64,000 bases of DNA from Durusdinium trenchii (GCA_963970005.1 CAXAMN010013780.1:1-64000), one strand, 5' to 3'; positions 21,648-32,965 are shown, numbered from the stretch's first letter. Notes: generated from the letters alone by a model not told the origin. Translations and numbers: made by a program.

Positions 21648-21760
21648 CTTTTCTCGCGCTCTGAGCAACCCTCCGGCGACAGCTCCCTCGCAACACCCGT
21701 CCCGCTGGACGAGGCGGATGCGTTCGCCCAAAACAACTCGCTCGGGTCATATGTCATATG
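21648..21760 (-). CDS. putative exon with GC donor
   Basis: The minus frame reads DPSELFWANASASSSGTGVA then ELSPEGCSEREK, with GC3 near 78 percent, ending at GAAAAG|GCATTT, a GC donor. It lies upstream of the exon at 21265-21533 on the same strand and may belong to the same gene. The upstream boundary is approximate. Confidence 0.4.
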
Positions 21761-22444
21761 CCAAGGTCGCCCAGTTCCTAGAAGAGATGGCCTCCAACTT
21801 AATAGCAATGGCCTTCAATCTAAGACCTAAGAGCGACGGAAACTATCCCACCTACTCATCCCAATCCCCGCCTGCTTGCGTCGCTCAGAGTAGAAGTCTG
21901 GAGCTTCTATGAGCCGCCTGAAACTACAGCCATGTCGGCTTTTCTTGACTGTTTGTTGGACAAGCCCAGGTCACCCAGGAGAAAAATGTCGTGTGGTCTT
22001 CTTCAAGGACAGTTTATTGGATTGGTTTGAAAGAGTCTGGAACCTTCAGGTGTGACCTGGACATACCTCAAGGGCCTCTGGCTGACCTGGTAGGAAGGTA
22101 GGACAGTAAATAAGAAGCCCACAAATGGAGGCTTCCCAGCGCGAGTCTTCCAATATTCTGATCGGCGCATGTCGGCAGGACCAATGAAAGACCGATGGAA
22201 GGTCAACCTACATGGTGTTGGGGCTCCAAGTTTGACCCATCCCATATATCTAGTGTCAGATCAACCCCCCAATCGCTGCTAGGTCACAAGGTCTGGGTCA
22301 AAAAGAGCAAGAGCAAACAAGATTGACAAGATAGGACCGGCAGTGAGACAGTATGTAGGCCCCCACTTTGTAGAAGCGAGTTCCTACATTTGTCGTACTT
22401 TTTGGATCACTATTTGGTGGTCACAATTGCAAGTTTGTCAGTGA

Positions 22445-22543
22445 ATGGCAAATACCAGCTTCAAGTGCCTGGAATGTGGGGTGCGGAACGGAAGCCTTTT
22501 GGAGAACGCGTGGTACCATGCGGTCTGCGTTTGTCAGAAATGA
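22445..22543 (+). CDS. small ORF or first exon with a C2HC zinc-finger pattern
   Basis: This 32-codon ATG frame reads MANTSFKCLECGVRNG and then NAWYHAVCVCQK. Cys8, Cys11, His25 and Cys28 make a Cys-x2-Cys-x13-His-x2-Cys pattern like compact zinc-binding modules. GC3 is about 68 percent. It could be a first exon ending at a GT within GCGGTCTGCGTTTG. A longer frame (22390-22590) overlaps it in another phase, so it is uncertain. Confidence 0.3.
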   Translation: MANTSFKCLECGVRNGSLLENAWYHAVCVCQK

Positions 22544-22640
22544 CCCAGCCAAACAAGGTGTTCTCGGTGAGGTGCGGTGAAGGGGTCTGACGTCAAACTA
22601 TCATAGGTCTGCGGTCTGCGGATGGTTTTTGCGGACTCAC

Positions 22641-22865
22641 AACCTTCCACAAAGCTTCCATGAAGTTCGTAGGCGATCGGCGGCGCGTGCGGTCATTGTG
22701 TAGCCATCTCGGGTCGCCGGACGGAGGCGCGCGAGTCTTCTGATCATACGGCAGCAAGCCGAAACCCTTCAGGTGCCTGCGCCGAATTGGAAGCAATTCA
22801 TCGAGTCGATGGAGTCCGGCTCGGGCGTTCTTGTTATCCTTGTAACTTGTAGCCGACGGTTCAAC
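22641..22865 (-). CDS. putative exon 2 of a minus-strand gene, unknown product
   Basis: Acceptor GACTAG|GTTG and donor GTT|GTGAGTCC enclose exactly 75 codons in phase 0, including HRLDELLPIRRRHLKGFGLL and SPTNFMEALWKV. If the donor is not used the frame runs on to a stop at 22593. The phase matches the upstream exon at 23082-23130 (intron 22866-23081, 216 nt), which supports the model. The family is not recognised. Confidence 0.5.
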
Positions 22866-23081
22866 CTAGTCTCCGGTGCCCCCCCCGCTTCAGCTGTTCC
22901 GCTAAACCATCTAAGACCCCTTTGGGCCAGGGGCCAACAGCAACAAAAACTCGGGTGTTGGGGCCACGGAGTGAATTTGTGGGGCGAGTGAGGTCGGTGT
23001 GCCGAGGGTTGGTGATTCACTGACTTGGACACATGAAGACACAAAGGTCCTACTGATTGCATATCTAAGCTGAATGCTTAC

Positions 23082-23130
23082 CTGAAGCACCGTCAATTCC
23101 TGAACTTCCTTGGGACAGGCAAATACCCAC
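23082..23130 (-). CDS. putative exon 1 of the 22.6-23.1 kb gene
   Basis: A short minus exon, AAAAAG|G acceptor to CAG|GTAAGC donor: one split base and exactly 16 codons, WVFACPKEVQELTVLQ. It ends in phase 0, matching the downstream exon. Confidence 0.45.
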
Positions 23131-23359
23131 CTTTTTCAGGGGCCTAAACATTGGATTGACAATACATTTGACCACAGTAGTCTTCATACAGCAAAGCAAC
23201 ATTTGACCGTGGTTTACAATTATTACCATTAAATCTGCTCATCCTTCAGTTGCAAAGCATCCTGGGAAAAGAAAAAGCACACACAACAGCCAATCACCCT
23301 TGCTGGGACAAACCCTACACAACAGCGCATCACCCTTTCAATGAACCGCTCAAACCGAG

Positions 23360-23478
23360 TCCACCACCGCTCATCCCCCACCGCTCCGTCGTACGGGACG
23401 GCAACGGCACCGCTTGCGCCGGTGCCGGTGCCTCTTCATGGTTCGTTGCATGCCGTTGCAGTAGCGGATCTGGTGAGC
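23360..23478 (+). CDS. possible exon with GTGAGC donor
   Basis: The plus frame reads SYGTATAPLAPVPVPLHGSL then HAVAVADL before CTG|GTGAGC. It is Pro/Ala/Val-rich and the product is unknown. Confidence 0.25.
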
Positions 23479-24026
23479 ACGTTCACTGCTCGACCTGAAT
23501 CAAGGCGTGTGGTGGTTTGGGAGGCAAAAAAGCACTTACAGCACAAAAGTGGCGTGCGATGTGTGTGTCTGGTCACACTAATAGAAGCTAAGGCAGTCTG
23601 CAACTGCAACTCACCATCGCGCGTGAGGCCGGCTCTAGCTGCCTCAACATTCTAGTCTGGCTAATAACCACTTGCTGGGTCCCGACATGCTTGCCTCACC
23701 TCAACACTCCCTTTTAGCTGACCAGTTTGGTTGAGGCTAGGGGTGTCCTAGAGCATCACAACGCAACGACGCGCATCTCAGAAACAGGACATCTCTGTTG
23801 GGAAGTTCAACGTGGACAGACTGAACAAGGGTTGCTTCAGCCAACTACGCCATCCATCGGAAACCTATCGTCATATCGTGTTCTTGTCCGAGCTGTCTCC
23901 GACGATCCGTCGACCGACCCGACGATCCGTCGACCACCGGCGGCCCAAGGGCCTGGCCTGGTTCAGGAGTCTTTTGATTAAAATTTAAAAATAAAGCATG
24001 TTTTTACATGTAAACAGCAACAATAA

Positions 24027-24125
24027 GCTACTAGTAAACTAGTAACAAGTGCATCGCTAGTAACAAGTAGTAACAAGTGCCTTACTAGTAGTAACAGTGC
24101 CTTACTAGTAGTAACAAGAAGCTAG
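24027..24125 (+). repeat. ACTAGTAACAAG array, forward copy
   Basis: Units of CTAGTAACAAG and CCTTACTAGTAGTAACA. This is the GTAACAAG subtype rather than the GGAGCAAGG subtype. Confidence 0.8.
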
Positions 24126-24165
24126 TCCGTTCCCGAAACCCTCCTCGGGAGCCTTTCTTCATATG

Positions 24166-24276
24166 CATTGACCTATTGGTGATCCTTTTGGGCCAAATGG
24201 GGTGTTCATTGACCTATTGGTGGTTCACTTGGAGGTATCCTCAAACCAACCAATAGCAAAAAGGCCATCTATGGCG
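24166..24276 (+). repeat. dispersed repeat, copy C with duplicated head
   Basis: CATTGACCTATTGGTG occurs at 24166 and again at 24207. The second copy leads into TTCACTTGGAGGTATCC, AACCAACCAATAGC and AAAAAGGCCATCTATGG, the blocks of copies A and B. Confidence 0.6.
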
Positions 24277-24368
24277 GCCCCTCGCCCATCCTCGTCCCGC
24301 ATGTCTCTCTGCATTGGACCCGGCCTCTGCCACCACACCTTTGATGGGGTCCCTTTGGTCATTTCCAG

Positions 24369-24674
24369 GTGGATCTCCACCTCCCGCAGCGACTGCAAGC
24401 CCTTCTGCGCTTCTCAAGCACGGGTCTGCTTGGTGTTGGCTTGTTGTTCTCCATGTCTGTGTTGGCTCCCTCTTCAATTCAGTCCATGGCTGAAACATCG
24501 CCCTTTTTGAAGAAGACTGTTGACCACCTGAAAGATCCTCTTTTTCCGTTCGTGGATGTACACGGCCACCACACACAAGAAACACCTCGTCTCCGCGCTA
24601 GTTCATCTGTAGACAAGCATGTGGAGTACGTCAAGTGCGAGGAGCTTCTCAAGTGGGTCATGTATCACTTGTGA
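24369..24674 (+). CDS. possible exon, unknown product
   Basis: The plus frame has a hydrophobic stretch STGLLGVGLLFSMSVLA, then MAETSPFLKKTVDHLKDPLF and KHVEYVKCEELLKWVMYHL before the stop. The minus strand is also open. No domain is recognised. Confidence 0.3.
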   Translation: MDLHLPQRLQALLRFSSTGLLGVGLLFSMSVLAPSSIQSMAETSPFLKKTVDHLKDPLFPFVDVHGHHTQETPRLRASSSVDKHVEYVKCEELLKWVMYHL

Positions 24675-25065
24675 CGGGCAAGAACCTCCACCAACACATA
24701 AGACTAGTCCTTCAGATTGTAAAAAAAACATATATCAAACACCTCGGGCATAGGCTCGGCTAGGTGATGTTTGATGTGGTGCACCAAGTAAAATCAAAAA
24801 TAAACTCTATTGCCCATGAAATCCCACCCCCGCAGGCCATCTCTTGAGGCAATTCCTCACCTCAGTGCAGGCTTGACACTGAAAATCTACCATCAAAACT
24901 TAAACCACGGCAAGTAACTTGAGTTCAAAGCTGCTGTATCTACTGAGAAACAAGGATAACTATATAGATCATTCTGGAAATTAGCCCAGCTGGAGACCCC
25001 AATAGCAAGATACAAACCGGGACAAAAAGAAAAATCTGGACACAGCTGCTGTTTTCAACACATCG

Positions 25066-26028
25066 ACCATCTCTGCCTTGGACACCATCATCACATAACC
25101 GGGACACCATCGCAAAATGACCAGGGCACCATCAAAACATGACCGGGACACCGTCACAACATGATTGGGACACCATCACAACATAACCGGGACACCATCA
25201 CAAGGTGACCGGGACACCAGCATGACATGACGGGGACACCATCACAACATGACCGGGACACTATCACAACATGACCGGGACACCGTCACATGACCCGGAC
25301 ACCATCAAAACATAACCGGCACACCGCCAAAACATGACCAGGACACCATCACAACATGACCGGGACACCATCAAAACATGACCGGGACACCGTCACAACA
25401 TGACCGGGACACCATCACAACATGACTGGGACACCGTCACAACATGACTGGGACACAATCACAACATGACCGGGACACCATCACAAGGTGACCGGGACAC
25501 CAACATGACATGACCGGAAAACCATCACAAGATGACCAGGACACCATCACAACATGACCCGGACACCGTCGCATGACCCGGACACCATCAAAACATAACC
25601 GGCACACCGCCAAAACATGACCAGGACACCATCACAACAGGACGGGGACACCATCAAAACATGACCGGGACACCCTCACAACACGACCGGGACACCATCA
25701 AAACATGACCGGGACACCATCACAACATGACCGGGACACCATCAAAACATGACCGGGACCGGGACACCATCAAAACAGGACTGGGACACAATCAAAACAT
25801 GATCGGGACACCATCACAACATGACCGCGCCACCATCACATGATCGGGACACCATCAAAACATGACCGGGACACCGTCACAACACGACCGGGACACCATC
25901 AAAACATGCCCGGGACACCATCACAACATGACCGGGACACCATCACAACATGACCGGGACACCATTAAAACATGCCCATCACAACATGACCGGGACACCT
26001 TCAAAACATGACCGGGACACCATCCGCC
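25066..26028 (+). repeat. 22-bp minisatellite with 283-bp higher-order repeat
   Basis: About 43 tandem units of GACCGGGACACCATCACAAC plus AT. Variant units show a second level: CAAGGTGACC...GCATGACATGA at 25201 recurs at 25484, and CACCGTCACATGACCC at 25281 recurs at 25564. Both are offset by 283 bp, so a block of about 13 units was duplicated as one piece. Confidence 0.95.
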
Positions 26029-26420
26029 CACCAGCTCTGACGATGACCCGACGGCGCCCGTCCGCCTATTAGTTTTGCAAGACCCCATAGCATGGCTATT
26101 GGGGAATTGATCTGTTCAAGGGAGGTTTTCTCTGCTTGGCATAAGTTGCCCAAAAAGAATCAAAGATTAGCAGGCAAAGCTGTTCGACATCGAAGTGTCC
26201 CACCCGTTTGGCACACTACGCCGTACTACGGGTACCCCGGTGCGCAATTCCTCGTCAATCACTGTGAACCCTACACCTCCTGGTGGAGTTCAACTGCTCT
26301 TCACTCCAGAAAACGCAACTCAGCTGGACGTCTGGATGCTGTAACTCTCATCTTCCAGCTCCCGAAAAATGTAAAGAAGCCAACCGCTCCTTCCTAACCG
26401 CTCTCAAAACTTCTTGCAAG

Positions 26421-26663
26421 GCGCTGATCTGCCAGTAGCGGCCTTCTCCACGATCGTCCGGACCCTCCACGCTGCCATCGTCGCCCGGATGGAGGGTGCA
26501 AAGCCAGTTGCCTGGGTCCGTCGGGTCCGTCGGGTCCGGGTTGTGAAGGAGGCCGAATTCGCGCAAGTTCGATGGGCGAGTTCGGTCTCTCGTCCCATCT
26601 ATGTGCAACTTGTTTTGTGCCTCCCTCACACCTGGTCAAAGGCCCTGGAAAGAGCCTACCATG
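26421..26663 (+). CDS. putative internal exon, unknown product
   Basis: CTTGCAAG|GC acceptor and CATG|GTAAGTCT donor enclose a plus frame with VARMEGAKPVAWVRRVRRVR and HTWSKALERAYH. GC3 is about 66 percent. The donor is a perfect GTAAGT. The plus frame at 26092-26370, which ends at AAT|GTAAAG, could be the previous exon, but phases do not agree with the simplest junction. The product is not recognised. Confidence 0.5.
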
Positions 26664-27191
26664 GTAAGTCTCATGGGGTGGGAAGTGTGAACCCATGCTT
26701 TACCCCATGACCTTTCCAATTCTCACCCCAACAAAAACTGGAAGCATCGTGGGAAAGTTGTCCGGCTTCGGCTAGCCCAGCGGCGGTTCAACAGAATCTG
26801 GAAAGAATCTCCAACTTCACTTCCAAGCCGCACCTGCCACTTCCGAGCTGTGGGGTCCGCCGGTTTTGGGGACAAAGTCGATCGGGGAGGCATCACCTGC
26901 AATTTGCCAGCCCTGAGTTTTTCTGTGAAATTTGATCCTCATTGTCGAAAAAAACACCTAAAACCCGTGATCTTGGAAGGAACACGGGGATTGAAAAAAG
27001 AAAGTCTTTTCACACGAGAATCACTTGACCACTCTGGATGTTCTGGCTCAAAGGAATCCTCTTGAGCGAAATGTTGCAGTAGCTTGCTGCGAAGTCACCT
27101 TGTGAAGACTGTGTGAGTTGGGCAAGGTGCATTCAATGGTTGCTTGGTTGCTTGGTTGGTTGTGGTTTGGTTTTGGTTTTGGCTTTTGTGT

Positions 27192-27238
27192 TGGTGGTGG
27201 TGGTGGTGGTGGTGGTGGTGGTGGTGGTGGTGGTGGTG
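27192..27238 (+). repeat. (GGT)n microsatellite
   Basis: About 15 uninterrupted GGT triplets; poly-Val, poly-Trp or poly-Pro frames over it are artefacts. Confidence 0.98.
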
Positions 27239-28015
27239 CAACAAAATGGTTTTTGTGCTGCAACAAAATATGGCAAGCCTAGCTATAAAGGCCCTGCATA
27301 AGGGTCATAATGAGATTTGCAGAGCAAGTGTCGAATCGACTCATGAGAGGAAATACTCCGTCAGAGCTACCAGTTCAGACGAGCAAACAGCCTAGTAACA
27401 ACAGCACACCATAGGTTCAGCAAAGATTCAGCAGGATTTGCACAAGAAGTTACTGTGAACATGGAGTGTGCAGTCGAAAATACTGATATCTACGGACGGA
27501 GAGAGTCCAACAAGCTGAATCAGCCGAGAAAGTGATGGCATATGCCCGGACAAGCCGGCATGACGCAGGTGGACTTGCAGAGACTGGCACCAACGAGAAG
27601 AACCACCTCCATTGGAAGGTGTCGTCCCAACATGTATATATAATGTTCAATTACTTGGTGTTACTTTGCGAAAAGTTGCGACCGGCATCGTTTTGGTGGA
27701 AAGGCTCTTCATGTCCGATCTGCACGAATCTGCTGAAGCACCCACCACTGACTCGGACTGCGCGCAGTGCGCAACTTGGGGACACCACTGTGCGCCTCGG
27801 CAGACCACGTACCAGAAGCGCCAGGCAGGAGCTCCTGGGAGTGACTATGAAGAGAAGAAGATCCAGAAGCACCTGCTTGGGGTTGTGGCTCTGCTAAGCT
27901 CCAAGGGAACGGACAAAATGAATGCTTCAATGGCCCGTCGAAAGAAAGTCGTGATAGTCCTCCCACATGTGAGGTGCTGTATCTTCTGAGTACTGTGGGT
28001 AAGGGAATTACCCAC

Positions 28016-28119
28016 CTCAAACGCCTGGATCCAAAACCAATCGTTTTGGTGTTAAAACGACAGCTGGGTGTGGCTGAATCTTCTATAGCTTCTTCAAATA
28101 TCATTTCGATTGGCTCCAC
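28016..28119 (-). CDS. putative exon with GTGGGT donor
   Basis: The minus frame reads EPIEMIFEEAIEDSATPSCR then FNTKTIGFGSRRL and ends TTTGAG|GTGGGT. An acceptor is possible at GTGAGGAG just above 28119. The product is not recognised. It conflicts with a 164-codon plus frame at 27974-28468. Confidence 0.35.
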
Positions 28120-28495
28120 TCCTCACAGGTCTCAAAGTTGTCCCACGAGCCAGCGACATAGTATCTTTGTGCCCCCCGCCAAGGCCTGGCTCTCGTCAAA
28201 GGCTGATGTTGTAAAGATCAGCAGATTTGGATACTTTAACGTAGTACCGTGCGGTGCAACCTTTTTCAGCCCCAGTGCAAGTGAAAGAATCGGGAGTGGC
28301 AAACTAACCACAAATTTTGTCCCAGAGATTCTTGAAGTCTTCAAAAAAAATGAAAATACTGTAACTGTCTGGGGCAAAGGACTGGCGTTACTGGGAGAAT
28401 GTTCAAGAGGCATCAAAGGTCAGAATAGGGAGACCCCACAACGACCCCCTGAGACAAGCAAAAAATAGACCAAAGCGGATTGGTTGGGGGTCTCA

Positions 28496-28770
28496 CTAAC
28501 AAGATACAAATCTACTCTGCTCCTGCTTTTGGGTTACGGTGATCCCAAAATAGTACCGAACATCGAAAAGTGAATCTCCTCTAAAAGCACGTTGGAAACT
28601 GTTGGGAATCTCTGACCATGCCAGGCTCAATTGTCGGAACCTCCGGCCGCTTGTGTGTCCAGCCTCCAGGTCAACCTCCGAAAAGCCGACATGCTCCCAA
28701 TGAAGCCTTCGCTTGGGCCTCGAGTCATGAATGTGTGGAGAGATCCAAGCCTGATGCACATCTACCAGCG
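28496..28770 (-). CDS. possible exon, unknown product
   Basis: The minus frame contains RPKRRLHWEHVGFSEVDLEA and SFQRAFRGDSLFDVRYYFG before a stop at 28496. Two plus frames over the same bases are also open, so the strand is uncertain. Confidence 0.3.
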
Positions 28771-28909
28771 TCATTTTGGAGCATCCAAGCAAATCCCTTC
28801 GTTCGTCATGACCAGGATTGGATGGAACTGATTGAAACTCCTAGAACGAAGAAGAAGAAAAGGTGGTCTCTGTCGCTATATCCAGGAAAACGCTTTAAGC
28901 AGCCATAGT

Positions 28910-30040
28910 CCTTCGCCCTTCGCTCAGATTGGGTGGGTCTTCAACACCCTAGTGAGCGCATGAACGAGCACTCCAAAGGCAGGTTGGCGTGTTTGTGCGA
29001 CTTATTGAGGCACTCCTAGCTTGAAACATCTGCAGCATGGAGAAACTTTGGTTCAGGGTATCCAAGATGCATCTGCAGTAGCGTAATACCCAAAAGCCCT
29101 AACCTCTCATTTGGGATTATATACTTGGATGAAATTGGCTCTGGAGACCAGTCACCACAGAGCGTGCTAGGGGTCATTCAACAAGTCCTGCACCACACGA
29201 GACTTCCGATGACACTCGGCTTCCCAGTTGCCATGATCCACTGTCTGCTACAGGCACCCGTTATCAAGCAAGGGTTCCCGGATGAACGCAAAAGCAAGAT
29301 GATTGGACCAAACGGGACATGGGTCCAACAACACCTGCAAGCAAACTAGGGGGTTCATAGCCATGTTGTTGAACAGATCTATCTTGAGCAGACCGGATTT
29401 CGAGATCCTGGCGCCACGACTATGTATATAGATCTATGCACTCTGTTCATTGTGGTAGCTGGTAGACACTCACCCGTGACGATTTCACATCTCTGTAAAC
29501 GCCTGCACCAAAGTATGTCAAATTTGTCACAAAAAAAATCTGAATAGACGCCAATTGTTTCCAATCGTGACATGCAGCATGTTCAGCATGTCCCTCCTCA
29601 TTCCATAGCGACCAACTTGTGCGGACCCCCTTCCAGTGCGACAGCCAAGAATCCAGTCGAAGACAACTCCTGAATTGAGTAGTTCCAAGGAAGATTCACA
29701 AGTTAAAAAATATCGAAACTTTAGCACTCGGCATATTTAAGCAAAACACTATTGCCATACAGTTTACTTAGGGCGAGCGTTGGGCGAGTGGTAAGCACAG
29801 CGAGGGTCCAAGAGCTTCATCAGCGGTCACATGACCCACCACTGACCGTTTGTCTTGAACACGGACCCAAACAACAATCAAGCTTGTATGTACGCTGATG
29901 TACAGTACTTGGTGTCTCTTCTTAGAGGTGTGGCGTTGCACTTTACAACCATCACATGTCCATCAAAGTCTAAACGCACCCCGAAAAAACAAGCATACAA
30001 AGGGTCAAGGCACTGGGCATCGCCCCAACCCCACACTATC
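28910..30040. other. no supported gene
   Basis: Short frames only; the plus frame at 29125-29349 is open but lacks splice or domain support. Confidence 0.5.
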
Positions 30041-30399
30041 TATAGCAGTCCAAGTTGATCCCCAGAGCAACCACCAAGCACCAATCTTGCCACTCCAACC
30101 ATGAAAGCTCCAGTCTTCCAGCTCATTTCGGAACACACAGAATTTGTTCGCTTCAGCTCATTCTGGAACGCATGATTCGGCTCATTTTGAAAAGCATGTG
30201 ATGTCATATCGGCTCGCTGTTTCTTTTCGACCGCAAACTGTTCAGTCGCCAGCCGCCGGTCAGCCACGCCAGGGCTTACGCAAAAGGCCCGCATCAGCCA
30301 AGCGGGCATAGCTCGGTCACGGCTCCAGCGCTGATAGATGGCAATCCCGAGTGGATACAGCAGATCGAAAGAAGCTGCAACGGGTGTTCAAAGGAGAGC

Positions 30400-30577
30400 A
30401 TGACATCCACCCAGTGTCTCCTTCTGCACTCCGCCTTCATCATTCGCTTCCCGGCCCGCTGCTGCATCAGTCGGGAGCATCTTCTGCGACTGCGCGCTCG
30501 AGAGATCTATACGGGGGCGACGCAATATCAAGGTGTCCAGGAACAGCCCTTGCACGGCGCAATCGCGATTCTTTCAG
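30400..30577 (+). CDS. possible exon, unknown product
   Basis: The plus frame reads FIIRFPARCCISREHLLRLR then REIYTGATQYQG and ends TTTCAG|GTAGTT. GC3 is about 68 percent. The start is approximate. Other frames here are open too. Confidence 0.3.
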
Positions 30578-30879
30578 GTAGTTGCATGAACAAGGCGTGG
30601 GGCTAAACTCTGGAGGACATCCTGGTGAAGGACTTGCCTTGGGGTGTGAATCTTTTGCGCGCGCATACGCAGGCTCGGACGGCGTGCGCTCAGGTTTGAC
30701 CTCAGTGAGCACGTGTTTCTGGGTGAGAGGGGCCTGTTGTGAGCGGCAGAAAATTGAGACAAATGCTATTGTTTGTTGCAAATCCTCAATGAAATGAACT
30801 CAAGTATGGACAGATTGCACTTTTAAGCACATACTTCTCACGCAACTACGCGCTAAAATTGTAAGAAAAACTGCCAAGT

Positions 30880-31215
30880 TGTATAATTTCCTTTCACGTT
30901 CCATTAACCTAAATTGCAGAAATTCGTTTCATGTACCCTTTAACCTTGATTAGTTCATGTTTTTTCCGCCCACAAGTGATTTGTTCCTTTCTTTTTCCTT
31001 AAAATGATCAAGTCCTTTCATTTATCCTTTGAAAACTGTTCATTCCTTTCACGTTCTTCTAAAGAAGCACTTCCACTCATTTTGCCTTTACAAATGATGA
31101 CTCCCTTTCATTTTCCCTTTTAATTTGAACAATTCCTTTCACTTTCCCTTCTAAAATGATCACTTCATTTTCCTTTTCCCTTTAAAAGCGACTACTTCTT
31201 TCCACTTCTAAAAGA
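30880..31215 (+). repeat. degenerate ~31-bp pyrimidine-rich tandem array
   Basis: Blocks of the type AATGATCACTTC + CTTTCATTTTCCCTTT recur roughly every 31 bp (about 31003, 31033, 31065, 31093, 31125, 31155, 31187) with heavy divergence. Confidence 0.6.
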
Positions 31216-31224
31216 CATTGATCA

Positions 31225-32115
31225 TCAATCAAATACAGGCACATGTCCTCTCACGCCACGCATCCAGCAAAGCCAGTGGCAAGCTGTGGATTTGATCAGA
31301 TGTTGCTCCAACGTGTTTGGCAAAAGTGGGACGTTGATTCTCATGCTAGACATGGACACTGCTCAAACCAGACAGCCACATGACATATTGTTCTTTCCAC
31401 AGCGGCTCCATGCAAAACTGTGAGCAGATTGTTATCTACATGGCCCGGTAACAGGACCCAAACTACTCAGCTTTCAAGTATTCCACTTCTTGCTTTTCTG
31501 GCCCTTCTTGCGCGACTCGGTTGCGGTACGGCGGGCGATGTGATGCGAGGCAAGGACTGCAGGATATTGTAGGCTTCCTCCGCCCAGAACTTGTGACTTT
31601 GAGGCCGCAAGCTGTTCAGGAAAAAGTTCATAGGCCGCAGCCGCGCATTGAAGATCTCAGCCAGCTGTGCGATCACGGAGTACCTGGCGTACAGCATCCT
31701 TTCTCTTGCAATGGCATGAGCGCTCGCATTCATCTATGAATTTCATTGGGCGGCCTTTCTTGGCAACAGTTCGACAAGGCTCGATTGCCTTGAGAGGCAG
31801 GGCGGACACCTCGCGCGATGCCTCAGTAACACGTCCCACTGGGGCCTCCAATGGCAGGCACTGCAGACACGCCGCAGTGTGACAAGCCTGCTGGAAGACG
31901 TCCGATGGAAACATTGTTGTTTTGTTTTGATTGATTTTTTGGTCTTTTGAGAAAACTTGCTGTGAAAACTTTTTCTTTTACATTAAGTATGATGAATCCA
32001 GGTTCATCTGTGCTTCTAGAGTGCGGCAGATAAACGCAGTCAAATACAGTCACACGTCCTCGCATGCCACGCACGCAGCAAAAGCCAGTGGTAAGCTGCG
32101 GCCTTGATCAAATTT
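31225..32115. mobile_element. possible small element: ORF between diverged direct repeats
   Basis: About 80 bp at 31225-31305 (CAAATACAGGCACATGTCCT...GCAAGCTGTGG...TTGATCA) recur as a diverged direct repeat at 32038-32115. Between them lies an intronless minus-strand reading frame (31467-31914). The layout suggests a small element with terminal or subterminal direct repeats, or a duplication. Confidence 0.4.
31467..31914 (-). pseudogene. two-frame ORF with good start context, unknown product
   Basis: ATG at 31914 sits in AACAACAATG. The first frame (to 31657) contains LQCLPLEAPVGRVTEASREV and AKKGRPMKFIDE. From about 31733 a different frame takes over, with SVIAQLAEIFNARLRPMNFF and HKFWAEEAYNILQSL, and ends in a basic tail at 31467. 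The frames overlap for some 75 nt, which suggests one ancestral protein of about 145 residues with a frameshift; an intron is less likely. The family is not recognised. Confidence 0.4.
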
Positions 32116-32699
32116 TCCTCCAATATATGATATATGTCCCAAGAGTATCAATCTTCTGCCGCCCACAACAGGCCTTGCTTCTGGGTTGGGTTGGAAGTTG
32201 GACACTTCTTTTTTGGCATTGGGGTGGGTTGGGTTGTATTGTATACTCCTGATCGCGCTTGTTTTTAGCTGTGTATAATTGTCATGATTATTCATATTGT
32301 TATCATTATTGGTAGTATCATCGTTTCAGTACTCATAGAACTATATCCATGTTTGAAACCCCGGCTTTCAGGCAGATGCAGAGAGATCCCAAAACATTAA
32401 AATTGTAAAAGATGCATTGAAAACATACAACCCTGAAATACACATTTGAACTGGCCCTGCTTCCCAAACAACATTCTCAAATGAGGGCCACACAATGCAA
32501 ATAGCACCCACCAAGGCAATTGAATTGTGAGTCACGTTGTTCTTACGCGTTTTCAATAAGCATTTTCGCGAATTTGCTGTTTTTTGCATTGTTGCAAAAT
32601 AAAAGCAAAGGCAGTCGGGCCGCAACATCAGCAAGCACCCTCGTCGACGCGTCAGCAAAATGAAAAACTGCAAAATTTGGCTCCGCAACCCGTTTTGCA

Positions 32700-32965
32700 A
32701 ATATTGTATTTTGTGGGGTATCTTTTCGTGGGTCGTATTTTGTATGTGTTTGTATTTTTTTTCGCGGGTCTTAACTTTTTGTCTTTTTTGTCTTGTTTTT
32801 TGTATTTTTGTACTGTTTTTGTTTTTGTATTGTGTGTGTGTATTTTGTATTTTTGTAATTGTTGAATTTTTTAATGCTGCTTTTCGTATTTTTGTACGTT
32901 TTTTCGTATTTTTTGGCGGCTGTATTTTCTTCGAATTGTTGTATCTCTTGTATTTTTTGAAAAAT
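32700..32965 (+). repeat. strand-asymmetric T-rich tract
   Basis: The plus strand is dominated by GTATTTTTTG-like and TTTTTGTA-like words. The hydrophobic Phe/Cys/Leu frame across it (32660-33154) is a compositional artefact. Confidence 0.75.

Noticed and set aside
25066..26028. CRISPR array
   Set aside because: Units are contiguous 22-mers with no unique spacers, in a eukaryotic context; it is a minisatellite.
29765..29845. tRNA-like A-box (TGGGCGAGTGG)
   Set aside because: No matching B-box or acceptor-stem pairing follows, so no tRNA fold can be drawn.
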